Part shown: positions 25,108-34,331 of the stretch, one piece after another
How the letters are laid out: the number at the start of each line of letters is the position of its first letter
Numbering within the stretch: the first letter of the stretch is position 1
From: DAITBA01 sp036824005
GTDB lineage: Bacteria; Pseudomonadota; Gammaproteobacteria; Burkholderiales; Rhodocyclaceae
Direction: 5' to 3'
DNA length: 64,000 nucleotides
Assembly: GCA_036824005.1 (NCBI GenBank)
Contig: DAITBA010000010.1
Location: forward strand, 80,241-144,240
Notes under the pieces: generated by a model
What the model was told of the DNA's origin: nothing
Database searches by the model: none
The model's input: the letters and a program-made list of their open reading frames with translations, nothing else
Translations under genes and position numbers: made by a program

Positions 25108-27663
25108 ATGGCACAGATGAGCGTATCCCAGTTCGCGACCGAGCTGAAAATGCCGGCCGGTGCGCTGCTCGAGCAGTTGCAGAAAGCCGGCGTGGACAAA
25201 ACGGCCGAGAACGACGTCCTGAGCGAGCAGGACAAGAGCAAGCTGCTCGACTACCTGCGCCGGTCGCACGGCGCTACCGAAAGCAAGTCGAAGATCACGT
25301 TGACGCGCAAGCAGACGACGGAGATCAAGAAAGCCGATTCGAGCGGCAAGGCGCGAACGATCCAGGTGGAAGTGCGCAAAAAGCGTGTCTTCGTCAAGCG
25401 CGACGCAGGCGAACTCACGGCGGAGCCGATTGGCGCGCCGACGGCGCCGCTGATCGATGCCGAACAGACGGCGCTTCGTGAAAGGGAATCGCAGCGCCAA
25501 GCCGAGCTGGCAGCCCGGCAGGCGGCGGATTTGAAGGAAAAGCAGGAGCGCGAGGCGCGCGCCCGCCAGGAAGCCGAGGAACGCCTGGCGGCGCTCCAGG
25601 CGGCGGCAGAGTCGGCTGCTCAGGCGCAGCAGGCATCTGCCGAAGGCGCGGCCCCGGCCCAGCCTGCGCCTGCAACGACCGGTACCCTGCACAAACCGGC
25701 GGCCAAGGGCGAGGCGAAGGAAGAAAAGAAAGGTGTCAAGAAGGCCGGCGCTGCGCCCGGCTGGAAGGACGAAGCGGCCAAGAAGCGCATGATCAAGACC
25801 CGCGGCGATGTCGGCGGTGCGGGCGGTTGGCGCGGCGGTCCCAGGGGTCGCCACGGCCGGCACGCCGAGGAGCACGTGCCGGTGCAAATGCCGCCCGAAC
25901 CCATCGTGCGCGAAGTGCTGGTTCCCGAAACCATCACGGTCGCAGATCTTGCCCACAAGATGTCGGTGAAGGCGGCGGAGGTGATCAAGACGCTCATGAA
26001 GATGGGCTCGATGGTGACCATCAACCAGGTGCTCGACCAGGAAACCGCCATGATCGTGGTCGAGGAAATGGGCCATGTCGCCAAGGCGGCCAAGATCGAC
26101 GAGCCCGACGCCTATCTGACCGAGGCGGCAGCACAGCACGCCGATATCGCAGTGGAGCCGCGGGCGCCCGTGGTGACCGTCATGGGGCACGTGGACCACG
26201 GCAAGACTTCACTGCTCGACTACATTCGCAAGACCCGGGTTGCCAGCGGCGAAGCCGGCGGCATTACCCAGCATATCGGTGCCTACCACGTCGAGACGCC
26301 ACGCGGCATGGTGACCTTCCTCGATACGCCGGGCCACGAGGCGTTTACCGCCATGCGCGCGCGCGGCGCCAAGGCCACCGACATCGTTGTCCTGGTCGTT
26401 GCTGCCGACGACGGCGTCATGCCGCAGACGAAGGAAGCAATCCACCACGCCAAGGCCGCCCAGGTGCCGCTGGTGGTGGCGATCAACAAGATCGACAAGC
26501 CGGAGGCCAATCCCGACCGGGTCAAGCAGGAATTGGTCACTGAAGGCGTCGTACCCGAGGAGTACGGCGGCGAATCCCCGTTCGTGCCGGTGTCGGCGAA
26601 GACCGGCCAGGGCATCGATGATTTGCTCGAGAACGTGCTGCTCCAGGCCGAAGTGCTGGAGCTTAAGGCGGCTAAGGATGCACCGGCCAAGGGGCTGGTC
26701 GTCGAAGCGCGCCTGGACAAGGGCAAGGGTCCGGTTGCCAGCATCCTGGTCCAGTCGGGCACGCTGAAGCGGGGCGATGTCGTGCTCGCCGGCGCCGTCT
26801 TCGGCCGGGTACGCGCCATGCTCGATGAGAACGGCAAATCCGTGGAGCAGGCCGGCCCGTCCATACCGGTGGAAATTCAGGGCCTGTCGGACGTGCCCAC
26901 GGCCGGCGACGAGGCAATGGTGCTCAACGACGAGCGCAAGGCACGCGAAATTGCGCTTTTCCGTCAAGGCAAGTTCCGCGACGTCAAACTCGCCAAACAG
27001 CAGGCGGCAAAGCTGGAGAACATGTTCGAGCAGATGGCCGAAGGCGAGGTGAAGTCCCTGGCTCTGGTCATCAAGGCGGACGTCCAGGGTTCCCAGGAGG
27101 CGCTCGCCCATTCGCTCGCCAAGCTCTCCACCGACGAAGTGAAGGTGAACGTCGTGCATGCGGCCGTCGGCGGCATCAGCGAATCGGACGTAAATCTTGC
27201 CTCGGCTTCCAACGGCGTGATCATCGGTTTCAACACCCGGGCGGACGCCCAGGCGCGAAAGCTTGCCGAACACCTCGGCGTCGACATCCGTTATTACAAC
27301 ATCATCTACGATGCGGTGGACGAAGTGAAGGCCGCCTTGTCCGGGATGCTGGCGCCGGAGAAGAAAGAGAACGTCATCGGCATGGTCGAGATCCGCCAGG
27401 TGTTCCGCATCTCCAAGGTCGGGGCGGTGGCCGGCTGCATGGTGCTCGACGGCATTGTCAAACGCGGCGCCCAGGTGCGCCTGCTGCGAGACAACGTCGT
27501 GGTCTTCACCGGCGAACTGGATTCGCTCAAGCGCTTCAAGGACGACGTGCGCGAGGTCAAGTCCGGATTCGAGTGCGGCCTGTCTCTGAAGAACTTCAAC
27601 GACATCCAGGAAGGCGATCAGCTCGAGGTGTTCGAGATCCAGGAAGTGGCGCGTACGCTGTGA
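25108..27663 (+). CDS. infB: Translation initiation factor IF-2
   Basis: The 851-residue GTPase has an N-terminal IF2-N domain, a long Lys/Ala/Glu-rich linker, a second IF2-N region, and the G domain with GHVDHGKTS, DTPGHEAF and NKIDKPEAN, followed by domains II-IV. It brings fMet-tRNA to the 30S P site. It begins 17 bases after nusA. Confidence 0.98.
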   Translation: MAQMSVSQFATELKMPAGALLEQLQKAGVDKTAENDVLSEQDKSKLLDYLRRSHGATESKSKITLTRKQTTEIKKADSSGKARTIQVEVRKKRVFVKRDAGELTAEPIGAPTAPLIDAEQTALRERESQRQAELAARQAADLKEKQEREARARQEAEERLAALQAAAESAAQAQQASAEGAAPAQPAPATTGTLHKPAAKGEAKEEKKGVKKAGAAPGWKDEAAKKRMIKTRGDVGGAGGWRGGPRGRHGRHAEEHVPVQMPPEPIVREVLVPETITVADLAHKMSVKAAEVIKTLMKMGSMVTINQVLDQETAMIVVEEMGHVAKAAKIDEPDAYLTEAAAQHADIAVEPRAPVVTVMGHVDHGKTSLLDYIRKTRVASGEAGGITQHIGAYHVETPRGMVTFLDTPGHEAFTAMRARGAKATDIVVLVVAADDGVMPQTKEAIHHAKAAQVPLVVAINKIDKPEANPDRVKQELVTEGVVPEEYGGESPFVPVSAKTGQGIDDLLENVLLQAEVLELKAAKDAPAKGLVVEARLDKGKGPVASILVQSGTLKRGDVVLAGAVFGRVRAMLDENGKSVEQAGPSIPVEIQGLSDVPTAGDEAMVLNDERKAREIALFRQGKFRDVKLAKQQAAKLENMFEQMAEGEVKSLALVIKADVQGSQEALAHSLAKLSTDEVKVNVVHAAVGGISESDVNLASASNGVIIGFNTRADAQARKLAEHLGVDIRYYNIIYDAVDEVKAALSGMLAPEKKENVIGMVEIRQVFRISKVGAVAGCMVLDGIVKRGAQVRLLRDNVVVFTGELDSLKRFKDDVREVKSGFECGLSLKNFNDIQEGDQLEVFEIQEVARTL

Positions 27664-27697
27664 TCGTGCCTTCTCGTCCCGGATTCGGTGAGCGTTC

Positions 27698-28066
27698 TTG
27701 AAGAGCTTTTCCCGTTCCGACCGTGTCGCGGAGCAGATTCGGCGCGAACTGGCGGAGATCATCCGGCTCGAACTCAAGGACCCGCGCGTGGGCATGATCA
27801 CGCTCACCGACGTCGAGGTCAGTCCGGACTACGCCCACGCCAAGGTGTACTTCACGACGCTGGCCGAGGGCGATACCATCCACGACATCGAAGCCGGCCT
27901 GCGGCGGGCGGGCGGTTTCCTGCGTCGCGAACTGGGACGCCGAATCCACCTCCATACCCTGCCTGAGCTACATTTCGTCTTCGATGCATCCGTGGAGCGC
28001 GGTGCGCGCCTGTCGCGGCTCATCGACGAAGCACTCGCCTCGAGCAAAAAGGACGGCGAGGCCTAG
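27698..28066 (+). CDS. rbfA: 30S ribosome-binding factor A
   Basis: This 122-residue KH-like protein matches RbfA: RVAEQIRRELAEIIRLELKDP, then VGMITLTDVEVSPDYAHAKVYF. It acts in late 30S maturation near helix 1 of 16S rRNA. The only start that keeps the conserved N-terminus is TTG at 27698, giving MKSFSRSDRVAEQ. Confidence 0.95.
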   Translation: MKSFSRSDRVAEQIRRELAEIIRLELKDPRVGMITLTDVEVSPDYAHAKVYFTTLAEGDTIHDIEAGLRRAGGFLRRELGRRIHLHTLPELHFVFDASVERGARLSRLIDEALASSKKDGEA

Positions 28067-28103
28067 GCAGCGCCACCGTGCGCCCACCGCTACCCACGCA
28101 CCG

Positions 28104-29054
28104 ATGATCACTGTCAGGCGCAAGACGGACCGGATTCGCGTGGACGGCGTGCTGCTGCTCGACAAGCCTGCCGGCGTCACGTCGAACGGAGCGCTGCAGG
28201 CGGCGAAACGCCTCCTCAATGCTGCCAAAAGCGGGCACACTGGCACTCTCGATCCCCTGGCCACGGGGCTGCTTCCCCTTTGCTTCGGCGAGGCGACGAA
28301 GTTCGCCCAGTCGCTTCTGGATGCCGACAAGGCGTATAGCGCTGTGCTCGAACTCGGCGTCACGACCACCACGGGCGATGCGGAGGGCGAGGTGCTGGCG
28401 CGCACCCCGGTGGCCGTGTCTCCCGAGCAGGTGGAAGCGGTACTGGTTCGGTTCCGCGGCGGCATCGAGCAGATCCCGCCCATGTATTCCGCCTTGAAGC
28501 ACAATGGCCGCCCGCTCCACGAGCTTGCCCGGCGGGGGATCGAGGTCGACCGCGAACCGCGCCGCGTACGCATCCACGCGCTGGCATTGCGGTGCGTCGA
28601 AGGTAGCCGCATCGAGATCGACGTGCGATGCAGCAAGGGCACGTACGTGCGCACGCTGGCGACTGACATCGGCGCCGCGCTGGGCTGCGGTGCGCATCTG
28701 CGGCAACTGCGGCGTACCGCCATCGGCGCGCTGTCGCTCACCCAGGCCGTACCGCTCGACCGTCTGGAGACGTCTGCCCCTGTCGAGCGAATGCACTTGT
28801 TACTTCCCGTGGACGCGTTGCTTGCGGATCTGCCGGCGTTGGCACTGGACGCCGACGCTGGGATGCGCTTTCTCCAGGGACAAGCCGTTGAACTGCCGCT
28901 GGTGCCGGCGCGATGCCGAGCGTATGTAGGCGGCCGATTCGTCGGACTCGGCGCTGCCGATGCAACCGGGCGCCTCGCGCCGCGCCGGCTGGTAACGCAG
29001 TCCGGTTCGCTCCAGCCGACTTGCGGGGGAGCAGAAGTGCTTGAGTCCCAATAG
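28104..29054 (+). CDS. truB: tRNA pseudouridine(55) synthase
   Basis: The 316-residue enzyme modifies U55 in the T loop of tRNAs. Catalytic aspartate is in GHTGTLDPLATGLLPLCFG; RVDGVLLLDKPAGVTSN lies near the start and a PUA-like region at the end. I chose ATG 28104 (MITVRRKTDR), since upstream codons overlap rbfA. Last gene of the translation operon; rpsO follows under its own promoter, which starts inside the end of this gene. Confidence 0.96.
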   Translation: MITVRRKTDRIRVDGVLLLDKPAGVTSNGALQAAKRLLNAAKSGHTGTLDPLATGLLPLCFGEATKFAQSLLDADKAYSAVLELGVTTTTGDAEGEVLARTPVAVSPEQVEAVLVRFRGGIEQIPPMYSALKHNGRPLHELARRGIEVDREPRRVRIHALALRCVEGSRIEIDVRCSKGTYVRTLATDIGAALGCGAHLRQLRRTAIGALSLTQAVPLDRLETSAPVERMHLLLPVDALLADLPALALDADAGMRFLQGQAVELPLVPARCRAYVGGRFVGLGAADATGRLAPRRLVTQSGSLQPTCGGAEVLESQ

Positions 29055-29070
29055 CTTAAGCGGGTATAAT
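29041..29070 (+). promoter_or_regulatory. Promoter of rpsO-pnp
   Basis: TTGAGT (29041-29046) and a perfect TATAAT (29065-29070) are separated by 18 bases; the -35 overlaps the last codons of truB. The start site would lie about 35 bases before the rpsO ATG. Confidence 0.7.
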
Positions 29071-29109
29071 TCCGCTCTTTCCGAGGATTCGGACGTCCGA
29101 GAGAGTAGC

Positions 29110-29379
29110 ATGGCCATCCAGAGTGCAGAAAAGACGAAAATCGTCGCTGATTTCCAGCGCGTGAAAGGCGACACCGGCTCCCCAGAGGTGCAAGTCGCGC
29201 TGCTGACGGCGCGCATAAATGGCCTCACCGGCCACTTCAAGACCAATGTCAAGGACCATCACTCGCGCCGCGGCCTTCTGCGCATGGTCAGCAAGCGGCG
29301 CAAGATGCTCGACTACCTCAAGCGCAAGAACGCCGACAGTTACCGTTCGCTGATCGAGCGTCTTGGCTTGCGCAAGTAG
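29110..29379 (+). CDS. rpsO: 30S ribosomal protein S15
   Basis: The 89-residue protein is a full-length uS15 (SPEVQVALLTARINGLTGHFK, HHSRRGLLRMVSKRRKMLDYL, ERLGLRK at the end). It binds 16S rRNA early in 30S assembly. The start is the ATG at 29110. It is followed by pnp, as in most proteobacteria. Confidence 0.98.
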   Translation: MAIQSAEKTKIVADFQRVKGDTGSPEVQVALLTARINGLTGHFKTNVKDHHSRRGLLRMVSKRRKMLDYLKRKNADSYRSLIERLGLRK

Positions 29380-29432
29380 TCGCGAACGACTGGAATGCCC
29401 CGTGGCACATCCCGCGGGCATGCATATCGAAT

Positions 29433-29470
29433 CCGGCGTGAGCCCGCGCGGCTGCGCCGGTTTTTTGTTT
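29433..29470 (+). terminator. Intrinsic terminator between rpsO and pnp
   Basis: CCGGCG (29433-29438) pairs with CGCCGG (29455-29460), with a further GAGCCCGCGC-rich loop, followed by TTTTTTGTTTT. It lies just upstream of the pnp start and probably reduces read-through into pnp; in other bacteria this interval is also an RNase III processing region. Confidence 0.75.
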
Positions 29471-29495
29471 TAGGTGCTCCTGAGAGGAAATCGCC

Positions 29496-31619
29496 TTGTT
29501 GAATCCAACTAGAAAGACATTTGCCTACGGCGCCCACACGGTAACCCTGGAAACCGGAGAGATCGCGCGCCAGGCTCACGGCGCAGTCGTCGTGAACATG
29601 GACGACACCGTCGTGCTGGCGACCGTGGTCGCCGCCCGCCAAGCCAAGCCCGGCCAAGACTTCTTTCCACTCACGGTCGACTATGTCGAGAAGGTCTATG
29701 CCGCCGGACGCATCCCGGGCGGTTTCTTCAAGCGGGAGGGGCGGCCGTCGGAGAAGGAAACGCTGACCTCGCGTCTCATCGATCGCCCGATCCGGCCCCT
29801 GTTCCCGGACGGTTTCTACAATGAAGTGCAGGTCGTGACGACCGTGTTGTCGAGCAACCCCGAAATCGATCCGGACGTTCCGGCGATGATCGGCGCCTCC
29901 GCGGCGCTCGCCATCTCGGGGATTCCCTTCAACGGGCCGATCGGCGCCGCGCGCGTCAGTTACATGGATGGCCAGTACATTCTCAACCCGACCATGTCGC
30001 AGGTGAAGGCCAGCGAGCTCAACCTCGTGGTTGCCGGCACGGCGGCTGCCGTGCTCATGGTCGAGTCGGAGGCACTCGAACTGTCAGAGGACGTAATGCT
30101 CGGGGCAGTCGTGTTCGGCCATCAGCAAATGCAGACCGCCATCAACGCCATCAACGAGCTGGTGGAGCAGGCGGGCAAGCCGGAGTGGGACTGGCAGCCG
30201 CCGCCGCGGGACGACGCGCTGCAGGCGAAGGTGGAAGGGCTGGCCGAGGCCGAGTTGCGCGATGCCTATCGCATCACCCAAAAGCAGTTGCGCAACGACA
30301 AAGTCAACGCACTGCGTAACCGCGTCGTCGATACACTGACGACCGAGGGCGACAACCCGCCGGAAGCGAACCACGTCAAGAACATCTTTTTCGATCTGGA
30401 AGCGAAGATCGTCCGCAGCCAGATACTCAATGGCGAACCGCGCATCGACGGCCGCGATACGCGCACCGTGCGGCCGATCGCGATCCGTCATAGCGTGTTG
30501 CCGCGCACCCATGGCTCGGCGTTATTCACCCGTGGCGAAACCCAGGCCCTCGTGGTGGCGACGCTGGGCACCGGTCGCGACGAGCAGATCATCGACGCAC
30601 TGCAGGGCGAGTACAGGGAGCGCTTCATGCTCCACTACAACATGCCCCCGTTTGCGACCGGTGAAACGGGCCGCGTCGGAGCGCCCAAGCGCCGCGAGAT
30701 CGGCCACGGGCGTCTGGCCAAGCGTGCCGTTGCGGCAGTGCTGCCCGGCCAGGAAGATTTCACCTATAGCATCCGGGTCGTGTCGGAGGTCACCGAATCG
30801 AACGGATCGAGTTCCATGGCGACGGTGTGCGGCGCGTCTCTGGCACTGATGGATGCCGGTGTGCCGCTCAAGGCCCATGTCGCCGGCATTGCCATGGGCC
30901 TGATCAAAGAGGGTAACCGCTTTGCCGTCCTGACCGACATCCTCGGCGACGAGGATCATCTCGGCGACATGGACTTCAAGGTCGCCGGCACCGAGAACGG
31001 CGTGACGGCCCTGCAGATGGACATCAAGATCCAGGGCATCACCAAGGAGATCATGCAGGTCGCGCTGGCGCAGGCGAAAGAGGGGCGCATGCACATCCTC
31101 GGCCTGATGAAGTCCTCCATGGCGACGCACCGCGGCGAGATCTCCACCTATGCGCCGCGCATGATCACCATGAAGATCAATCCGGAGAAGATCCGCGACG
31201 TGATCGGCAAGGGCGGCGCGGTGATCCGCGCGCTGACGGAGGAGACGGGCACGGTGATCGACATCGAGGACGACGGCACCGTCACCATCGCTTCGGTCAG
31301 CGCCGAGGCCGGCGCGCTGGCGAAGAAGCGCATCGAGGACATTACCGCCGAGGTCGAGGTCGGCCGGATTTACGAGGGCACGGTGCTGCGGCTACTGGAC
31401 TTCGGCGCCATCGTCAGCGTGCTTCCGGGCAAGGACGGATTGCTGCACATTTCCCAGATCGCCAACGAGCGTGTCAATGCCGTCGCCGACTACCTCAAGG
31501 AAGGCCAGTCGGTGCGGGTGAAGGTGCTGGAAGCGGATGAGAAAGGACGCCTGCGCCTGAGCATGAAGGCCGTGGCGGCGGAAGAGGCGCAACAGAAGGC
31601 GCAGCAGCCGAGCTCGTAG
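29496..31619 (+). CDS. pnp: Polyribonucleotide nucleotidyltransferase (PNPase)
   Basis: This 707-residue exoribonuclease has two RNase PH domains, a KH domain (MKINPEKIRDVIGKGGAVIR) and a C-terminal S1 domain (GRIYEGTVLRLLDFGAIVSV). It degrades RNA 3' to 5' with phosphate and is a degradosome component in many proteobacteria. The start is TTG at 29496 (or the adjacent TTG 29499), with GAGAGGA about seven bases upstream. No ATG is available that keeps the conserved N-terminus. Confidence 0.97.
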   Translation: MLNPTRKTFAYGAHTVTLETGEIARQAHGAVVVNMDDTVVLATVVAARQAKPGQDFFPLTVDYVEKVYAAGRIPGGFFKREGRPSEKETLTSRLIDRPIRPLFPDGFYNEVQVVTTVLSSNPEIDPDVPAMIGASAALAISGIPFNGPIGAARVSYMDGQYILNPTMSQVKASELNLVVAGTAAAVLMVESEALELSEDVMLGAVVFGHQQMQTAINAINELVEQAGKPEWDWQPPPRDDALQAKVEGLAEAELRDAYRITQKQLRNDKVNALRNRVVDTLTTEGDNPPEANHVKNIFFDLEAKIVRSQILNGEPRIDGRDTRTVRPIAIRHSVLPRTHGSALFTRGETQALVVATLGTGRDEQIIDALQGEYRERFMLHYNMPPFATGETGRVGAPKRREIGHGRLAKRAVAAVLPGQEDFTYSIRVVSEVTESNGSSSMATVCGASLALMDAGVPLKAHVAGIAMGLIKEGNRFAVLTDILGDEDHLGDMDFKVAGTENGVTALQMDIKIQGITKEIMQVALAQAKEGRMHILGLMKSSMATHRGEISTYAPRMITMKINPEKIRDVIGKGGAVIRALTEETGTVIDIEDDGTVTIASVSAEAGALAKKRIEDITAEVEVGRIYEGTVLRLLDFGAIVSVLPGKDGLLHISQIANERVNAVADYLKEGQSVRVKVLEADEKGRLRLSMKAVAAEEAQQKAQQPSS

Positions 31620-31707
31620 GCAAGCCGGCAGGAGACCGCCGCTTCTTGGCGGTCCCCCGGCAGGTGCGGTGCTGGCCCAGCGCCGAATGAGGACACTGCC
31701 AGAAAGA

Positions 31708-31740
31708 CAACGCGGCCACTAAGGGCCGCGTTGCTTTTTC
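31708..31740 (+). terminator. Intrinsic terminator after pnp
   Basis: AACGCGGCC (31709-31717) pairs perfectly with GGCCGCGTT (31724-31732) around a short loop and is followed by GCTTTTTC. It lies between the convergent pnp and dksA genes and mainly serves pnp. Confidence 0.85.
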
Positions 31741-31762
31741 CGTCGGTCGGGCATGTGCGGCG

Positions 31763-32188
31763 CTATTTCGCCACCTGTTTCTCCCGCAGCTCCTCCAGCG
31801 TCTTGCAGTCGATGCATAGCGTCGCCGTCGGGCGTGCCTCCAGCCGCTTTAGGCCGATCTCCACACCGCAACTGTCGCAGTAGCCGTATTCGCCGTTTTC
31901 GATCCGCTGCAGGGCTTCATCGATCTTCTTGACCAGCTTGCGCTCGCGGTCCCGATTGCGCAGTTCCAGGGCGATGTCCGATTCCTGGCTGGCACGATCA
32001 TTCGGATCGGCGAATACCGTGGCCTCGTCCTGCATGGTGTGCACAGTGCGCTCGATATCCTCCAGCAGTTCGTCCTTGAGCGTCTGCAGGATTTTGCGGA
32101 AGTGCGCCAGCTGCTTGTTATTCATGTATTCCTCGCCCTTCTTTGGGACGTAGGGCGCGAATTGTTTATGAAGAATGTCTTCGGCCAT
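31763..32188 (-). CDS. dksA: RNA polymerase-binding transcription factor DksA
   Basis: The 141-residue protein has a coiled-coil hairpin carrying DPNDRASQESD at its tip (the DxxDxA acidic motif) and a C-terminal four-cysteine zinc finger (CDSCG and CIDC). It works with ppGpp at RNA polymerase in the stringent response. I chose ATG 32188 (MAEDILHK). A longer frame that runs back through the tRNA genes is not real coding sequence. Confidence 0.96.
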   Translation of the reverse strand: MAEDILHKQFAPYVPKKGEEYMNNKQLAHFRKILQTLKDELLEDIERTVHTMQDEATVFADPNDRASQESDIALELRNRDRERKLVKKIDEALQRIENGEYGYCDSCGVEIGLKRLEARPTATLCIDCKTLEELREKQVAK

Positions 32189-32314
32189 GATCGCGTTGTG
32201 GAAGCGGGACAAAACCAGCTTAATATCAGAAACGTCAGGGTGCTGCAAGCCTTGATCCAAGCACCGGACGGCGGTTTGACCAACGGCAGGGCGGCGAGTA
32301 GAATGCGCCCTCCT

Positions 32315-32391
32315 CGGGGTGTAGCGCAGCCTGGTAGCGCGCTTGCTTTGGGAGCAAGATGTCGGGGGTTCAAATCCCTCCACCCCGACCA
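32315..32391 (+). tRNA. tRNA-Pro (TGG)
   Basis: The 77-base sequence folds as a cloverleaf: acceptor CGGGGTG/CACCCCG, anticodon stem CTTGC/GCAAG with loop TTTGGGA (anticodon TGG), T arm GGGGG-TTCAAAT-CCCTC, and an encoded CCA end. Confidence 0.95.
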
Positions 32392-32419
32392 GAGTGCTCG
32401 CCTCGGGACGCTCGATAGG

Positions 32420-32496
32420 CCGCCCGTAGCTCAACCGGATAGAGCACCGGCCTTCTAAGCCGGGGGTTACAGGTTCGAGTCCTGTCGGGCGGGCCA
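32420..32496 (+). tRNA. tRNA-Arg (TCT)
   Basis: Acceptor CCGCCCG pairs with CGGGCGG. Anticodon stem CCGGC/GCCGG encloses loop CTTCTAA (anticodon TCT), T arm is ACAGG-TTCGAGT-CCTGT, and CCA is encoded. It lies 28 bases after tRNA-Pro, so the two are likely one transcript. Confidence 0.95.
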
Positions 32497-32529
32497 ATGT
32501 GCGTACGATCACCTCGCGCGCACGCAGTG

Positions 32530-32605
32530 GTGGCGGTAGCTCAGCTGGTAGAGTCCCGGATTGTGATTCCGGTCGTCGTGGGTTCGAGTCCCATCCGCCA
32601 CCCCA
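32530..32605 (+). tRNA. tRNA-His (GTG)
   Basis: Acceptor GTGGCGG pairs with CCGCCAC. Anticodon stem CCGGA/TCCGG encloses TTGTGAT (anticodon GTG), and CCA is encoded. A G at 32529 can serve as the G-1 opposite discriminator C73, the special identity element of tRNA-His. Confidence 0.95.
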
Positions 32606-32619
32606 AATTCCTTGTTGTC

Positions 32620-33036
32620 CGCGATCGTGCGCATGAGCGGTGCGGAATAGAGCCGCGACCGTTTGATGAATCGGGTTCCGTCCAGCCTTGGCTACGCTCT
32701 GAACGGCCATCAGATATTCGGCTTGACTGCGGCGCGTGCCCGGATACTGCTCCATGTCCTGCTTCGAGCGGCAGACGGCCGCTGCCGGCGCACCGGTGAT
32801 GCGTGCATGGGAACGGGCAACATCGGCCTCGACGACCTCGGGCACGTCGCCGTCGGCGAGGCGTTCTTGGCGCCGTCGCGCGCCGATGGCTCGGCCAGAG
32901 CGGTCTGTTTCCCCACCTCGACCACTTCCTGGAGGCGCCAGGGTTGCCGGTTGTGCGCGGAAGGCGCGGTGATAGCCGAGTAGAGCAAGGAGTCGATCAA
33001 TCCGCGGGGCGCCAGGTCATCGCGGTGGAGTTGCAT
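32620..33036 (-). pseudogene. Remnant of a nitroreductase family gene (frameshifted)
   Basis: From ATG 33036 the minus strand reads LLYSAITAPSAHNRQPWRLQ, the FMN-binding start of nitroreductase-family proteins. After about residue 60 the family continues in another frame, with ADVARSHARITGAP, then MEQYPGTRRSQAEYLMAVQS and TAHAHDRG, which match the middle and late parts of the same family. At least one frameshift and a degenerate 3' end separate them, and the gene runs out beside tRNA-His. The former enzyme probably used FMN/NAD(P)H. Also in this stretch (33037-33271) I see no gene. Confidence 0.65.
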
Positions 33037-33271
33037 CGACCGTCGGCCGACGACTGTGGCAACGAACGTTCCGTGGCTCGTGGCTAGGCGGGTGTCGAGC
33101 TTGGTTGTGGTGAGCCACCGCAGGGGGATTCATGGACGTGCGTTGATCGTGCTGTGCCGCAGATTTCTGCTTTCGAATTCTCGTTCGCAATACAGGCATT
33201 GTTCGGGGCGCGTGATCAAGCAGAAGCGGGGCTAATATCGGATCGTCGTCGTCGAATCCGACTACGAGCTG

Positions 33272-34237
33272 CTACCGTCTAGCAAAATGGCTCTCGAAGC
33301 TCATGACGAAGCCGTCCACGTCCGTGGCCGGCAGGTGGTTGATTCCGGCAGCACCTTTGCGGCCGCCTCCGGTCGGGAACTTCAGGCAAAACTCGTCCGC
33401 ACCGAGCGGGCTGTTCGCCGGGACGCGCACGCTCACCGTGTGGTGGCCCTTGGCGTTGGGCGTGAGGATCGCGATCGCGTTGGCCGGCTTGGCATGCATC
33501 AGCTCGTTAGCATAGACGCCGGTGACCCGCCGCGCCCATGCCGCGTCGGGCATGATCAGCACGGTTGCTCCCACGACGTCCCGGACTGGTTCGAGCCGGC
33601 GCGCCCGTGCCATGTCATCCGCGTATCCTGCGCTCAGCCGTGCGAAAGTATCAGACGAAGCTACGAACTCAATCGGGTCGGCGAACGACAGCATTTGCTG
33701 CGCAAGGACCGCCGGATCGAAATGCAGGTCGGCGACGGTTTCACCGTAGGCGTTGTAATTGAGGTAGATGCCGAGTTCCTCGAGACGAGCCGTCGTCGCT
33801 ACGTCGAATCCCGCTGCCTGCGCCATCGCGTGACCGACCTTCGGCAGGCTATCGCCGAATGCTGCGGCAATCGCCCACGGACGGTGCCGGCCCGATAGAT
33901 AACGGTCGACGATGATGCTGGTACAAACGTCGGCGGCAGTGTCGATATGGCACTGGAAGTTCGGATGCTCGGGAAGCTCGCCGGCGTAATGGTGGTCGAA
34001 ATAGCGCACCGAGGCGCCGGCGTCGAGGGTTGCTGCCAGCCCGTCGCGGTTGGAGGCGAGCGAGATGTCGAGCACCGTCACCTCGTCGCCTGCCCGCGCC
34101 GTAACACGTCGAAGGAGCTTGATGTCGCGCTTGACGCCGGTGATCAGCGCGGCGCCGTCGACCTGTTCAGCCAACCGCAGTTGCTGGAGCGCGCAGAGGC
34201 CGTCTGCGTCGCCGTTGAAGACGTAGTAGCAGGTCAT
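33272..34237 (-). CDS. DHH family phosphoesterase-like protein
   Basis: The 321-residue protein has FNGDADGLCAL near the start, the DHH motif in RYFDHHYAGE, and a C-terminal DHHA1-like domain with GGGRKGAAGINHLP (usual form GGGHxxAAG). DHH proteins hydrolyse nucleotide phosphodiesters such as nanoRNA or cyclic dinucleotides, or short polyphosphates. In this copy the last motif has Arg instead of His, so the activity is uncertain. ATG 34237 was chosen because the DHH domain begins right after it; upstream residues are low-complexity. Confidence 0.85.
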   Translation of the reverse strand: MTCYYVFNGDADGLCALQQLRLAEQVDGAALITGVKRDIKLLRRVTARAGDEVTVLDISLASNRDGLAATLDAGASVRYFDHHYAGELPEHPNFQCHIDTAADVCTSIIVDRYLSGRHRPWAIAAAFGDSLPKVGHAMAQAAGFDVATTARLEELGIYLNYNAYGETVADLHFDPAVLAQQMLSFADPIEFVASSDTFARLSAGYADDMARARRLEPVRDVVGATVLIMPDAAWARRVTGVYANELMHAKPANAIAILTPNAKGHHTVSVRVPANSPLGADEFCLKFPTGGGRKGAAGINHLPATDVDGFVMSFESHFARR

Positions 34238-34331
34238 TTCTCCGGTCTCTGGCCGAGCGGAGGTGTTCCTGTCGTTGCGGCCCGGCCTTGTTCCTGTACG
34301 CGCACAGCGGCAGGAGCTCGTCGACGGTCGA

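Noticed and set aside
26209..27807. A 532-residue minus-strand frame
   Set aside because: Antisense to infB; composition is typical of codon-biased antisense frames.
31763..32845. A 360-residue minus-strand reading frame through the tRNA cluster into dksA
   Set aside because: Its N-terminal two thirds is the antisense translation of tRNA genes (the well-known spurious WDSNPRRPESQS and GLEPVTPG type peptides) and the nitroreductase remnant. Only the dksA portion from 32188 is real.
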